Assembly (NCBI GenBank): GCA_002189035.1
Contig: CM007990.1
Location: 1,860,001-1,924,000, forward strand
Direction: 5' to 3'
DNA: 64,000 bases
Origin: Utricularia gibba
Taxonomy: Eukaryota > Streptophyta > Magnoliopsida > Lamiales > Lentibulariaceae
Below the pieces are notes generated by a model that had not been told where the DNA came from, made no database searches, and saw nothing but the letters and a program-made list of their open reading frames with translations. Below, piece after piece: positions 63,401 through 64,000 of the stretch (the stretch's first letter is position 1; each line of letters starts with the position of its first letter). The position numbers were made by a program, and so were the translations under genes.

Positions 63401-64000
63401 TACAACTCATGGATAAGTCTTTTGCATATTTCCAAACCACATGTTGCTGAAGAACAGGAGTTTTTTTTATCAGCATCCTCCTTTCTTAAAGGATGCAAAA
63501 GCATTATTTGTGGAACAAAACCCAAGGTTGATGAACTGAGAAGTAATTTTTATTAAATTCCCTCGCATGCAGCTTGAGAAGCTTAGTGAAAAGCAATGCC
63601 AGCCTGTCTCTCAGCTAAAATTTGTAGTTGAAGCATGGCAGCAGGTAATTTGAAGACTTGATATTTGAATTTTATATTAGTTGTGTATCTAATCAAATGC
63701 ATGTGAAAATTCTTGTCTTGTCAGTGTACATAAGGTCTTTTTGCCTTTCTGTAAAAATTATGTCCATTGGCTTGCGGGAAAAACATCTCTAGTCAAGCCG
63801 CCATTCTGATAGTAAATAAATATGATTTTTTTCATCAACGGTTAGAGGAAAAGGTGAAAATAAATTTGGTTTTTGATGGTGGCTTAGTGGCATATCACAA
63901 GGACCAGACTTTGGATGTAGAATGTGCTTTCTAACTGGTATTTCAAACTCCATTTTGGCACGGCCTAAGCTTTATGACCATGCATTTTCAACTGCTTGTA
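60495..64000 (+). CDS. ARI8: ARIADNE-type RBR E3 ubiquitin ligase (ARI7/ARI8-like), 3'-truncated by window edge
   Basis: RBR ligases accept ubiquitin from an E2 on RING1 and pass it through a cysteine in RING2. Twelve exons join in phase to 434 residues: 60495-60698, 61001-61125, 61203-61308, 61391-61481, 61625-61797, 62015-62119, 62200-62288, 62365-62472, 62572-62662, 62758-62847, 63097-63144, 63573-63644. An acidic N-terminus ([20 protein letters not shown]) leads to RING1 ([23 protein letters not shown]), the IBR ([33 protein letters not shown]) and RING2 ([19 protein letters not shown]), with the likely catalytic cysteine at about C319. [16 protein letters not shown] and [16 protein letters not shown] open the ARIADNE domain. 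ARI8 has about 560 residues, so about 125 remain beyond the window. Symbol ARI8 is by resemblance only; ARI7 is equally possible. Confidence 0.94.

Overview
This is nuclear DNA of a flowering plant, almost certainly a eudicot. It is AT-rich, its genes have many introns with GT-AG (once GC-AG) splice sites, and the recognisable proteins are plant families: a PH-RhoGAP of the REN1 type, eIF3d, an At4g06744-like LRR protein, a group IId WRKY factor, U5-40K, the snRNA activator SRD2/SNAPC3 and an ARIADNE RBR ubiquitin ligase. No organelle, bacterial or viral segment and no CRISPR array was seen. Exon coordinates were derived by hand from reading frame, splice consensus and remembered family conservation; no alignment was run.

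Layout. 1-2784 (-): N-terminal 12 exons of a REN1-type ROP-GAP, cut by the window edge. 2785-12486: AT-rich intergenic DNA with one decayed Ty3/gypsy gag (9469-9920) and an orphan promoter-like patch near 5.15 kb. 12487-30060: an 18-kb nest of transposable elements: LTR-like pieces, a decayed gypsy protease region, a young Ty1/copia element with two identical 320-bp LTRs and a GAGAT target duplication (16895-22256), a PIF/Harbinger element split by a 1.1-kb inverted-repeat element, and a decayed gypsy pol. 30585-45112: a gene cluster with eIF3d (-), LRR protein (+), WRKY (-), a broken Lys/Ser-rich gene (+), a small unrecognised gene (-) and U5-40K (+). 45113-52337: very AT-rich DNA with a MULE transposase remnant. 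52338-55198 (+): intact 11-exon SRD2/SNAPC3. 55199-60494: intergenic DNA with a gypsy integrase scrap and a probable TRIM. 60495-end (+): ARI7/ARI8-type RBR E3 ligase, 12 exons, cut by the window edge.

How the genes relate. They are independent housekeeping, signalling and regulatory genes, as is usual in plants. Two have linked themes: SRD2/SNAPC3 activates snRNA gene transcription, and U5-40K is a protein of a spliceosomal snRNP. Four genes in 32-43 kb (eIF3d, LRR protein, the Lys/Ser-rich gene, the small gene) each need a one-base correction at a homopolymer run, which looks more like consensus error than gene death. I found no convincing new biological system. The most informative points are the young copia element that carries stops, the nested transposon history, the Trp-to-stop decay pattern in old elements, the candidate TRIM, and the GC-AG intron in the WRKY gene.
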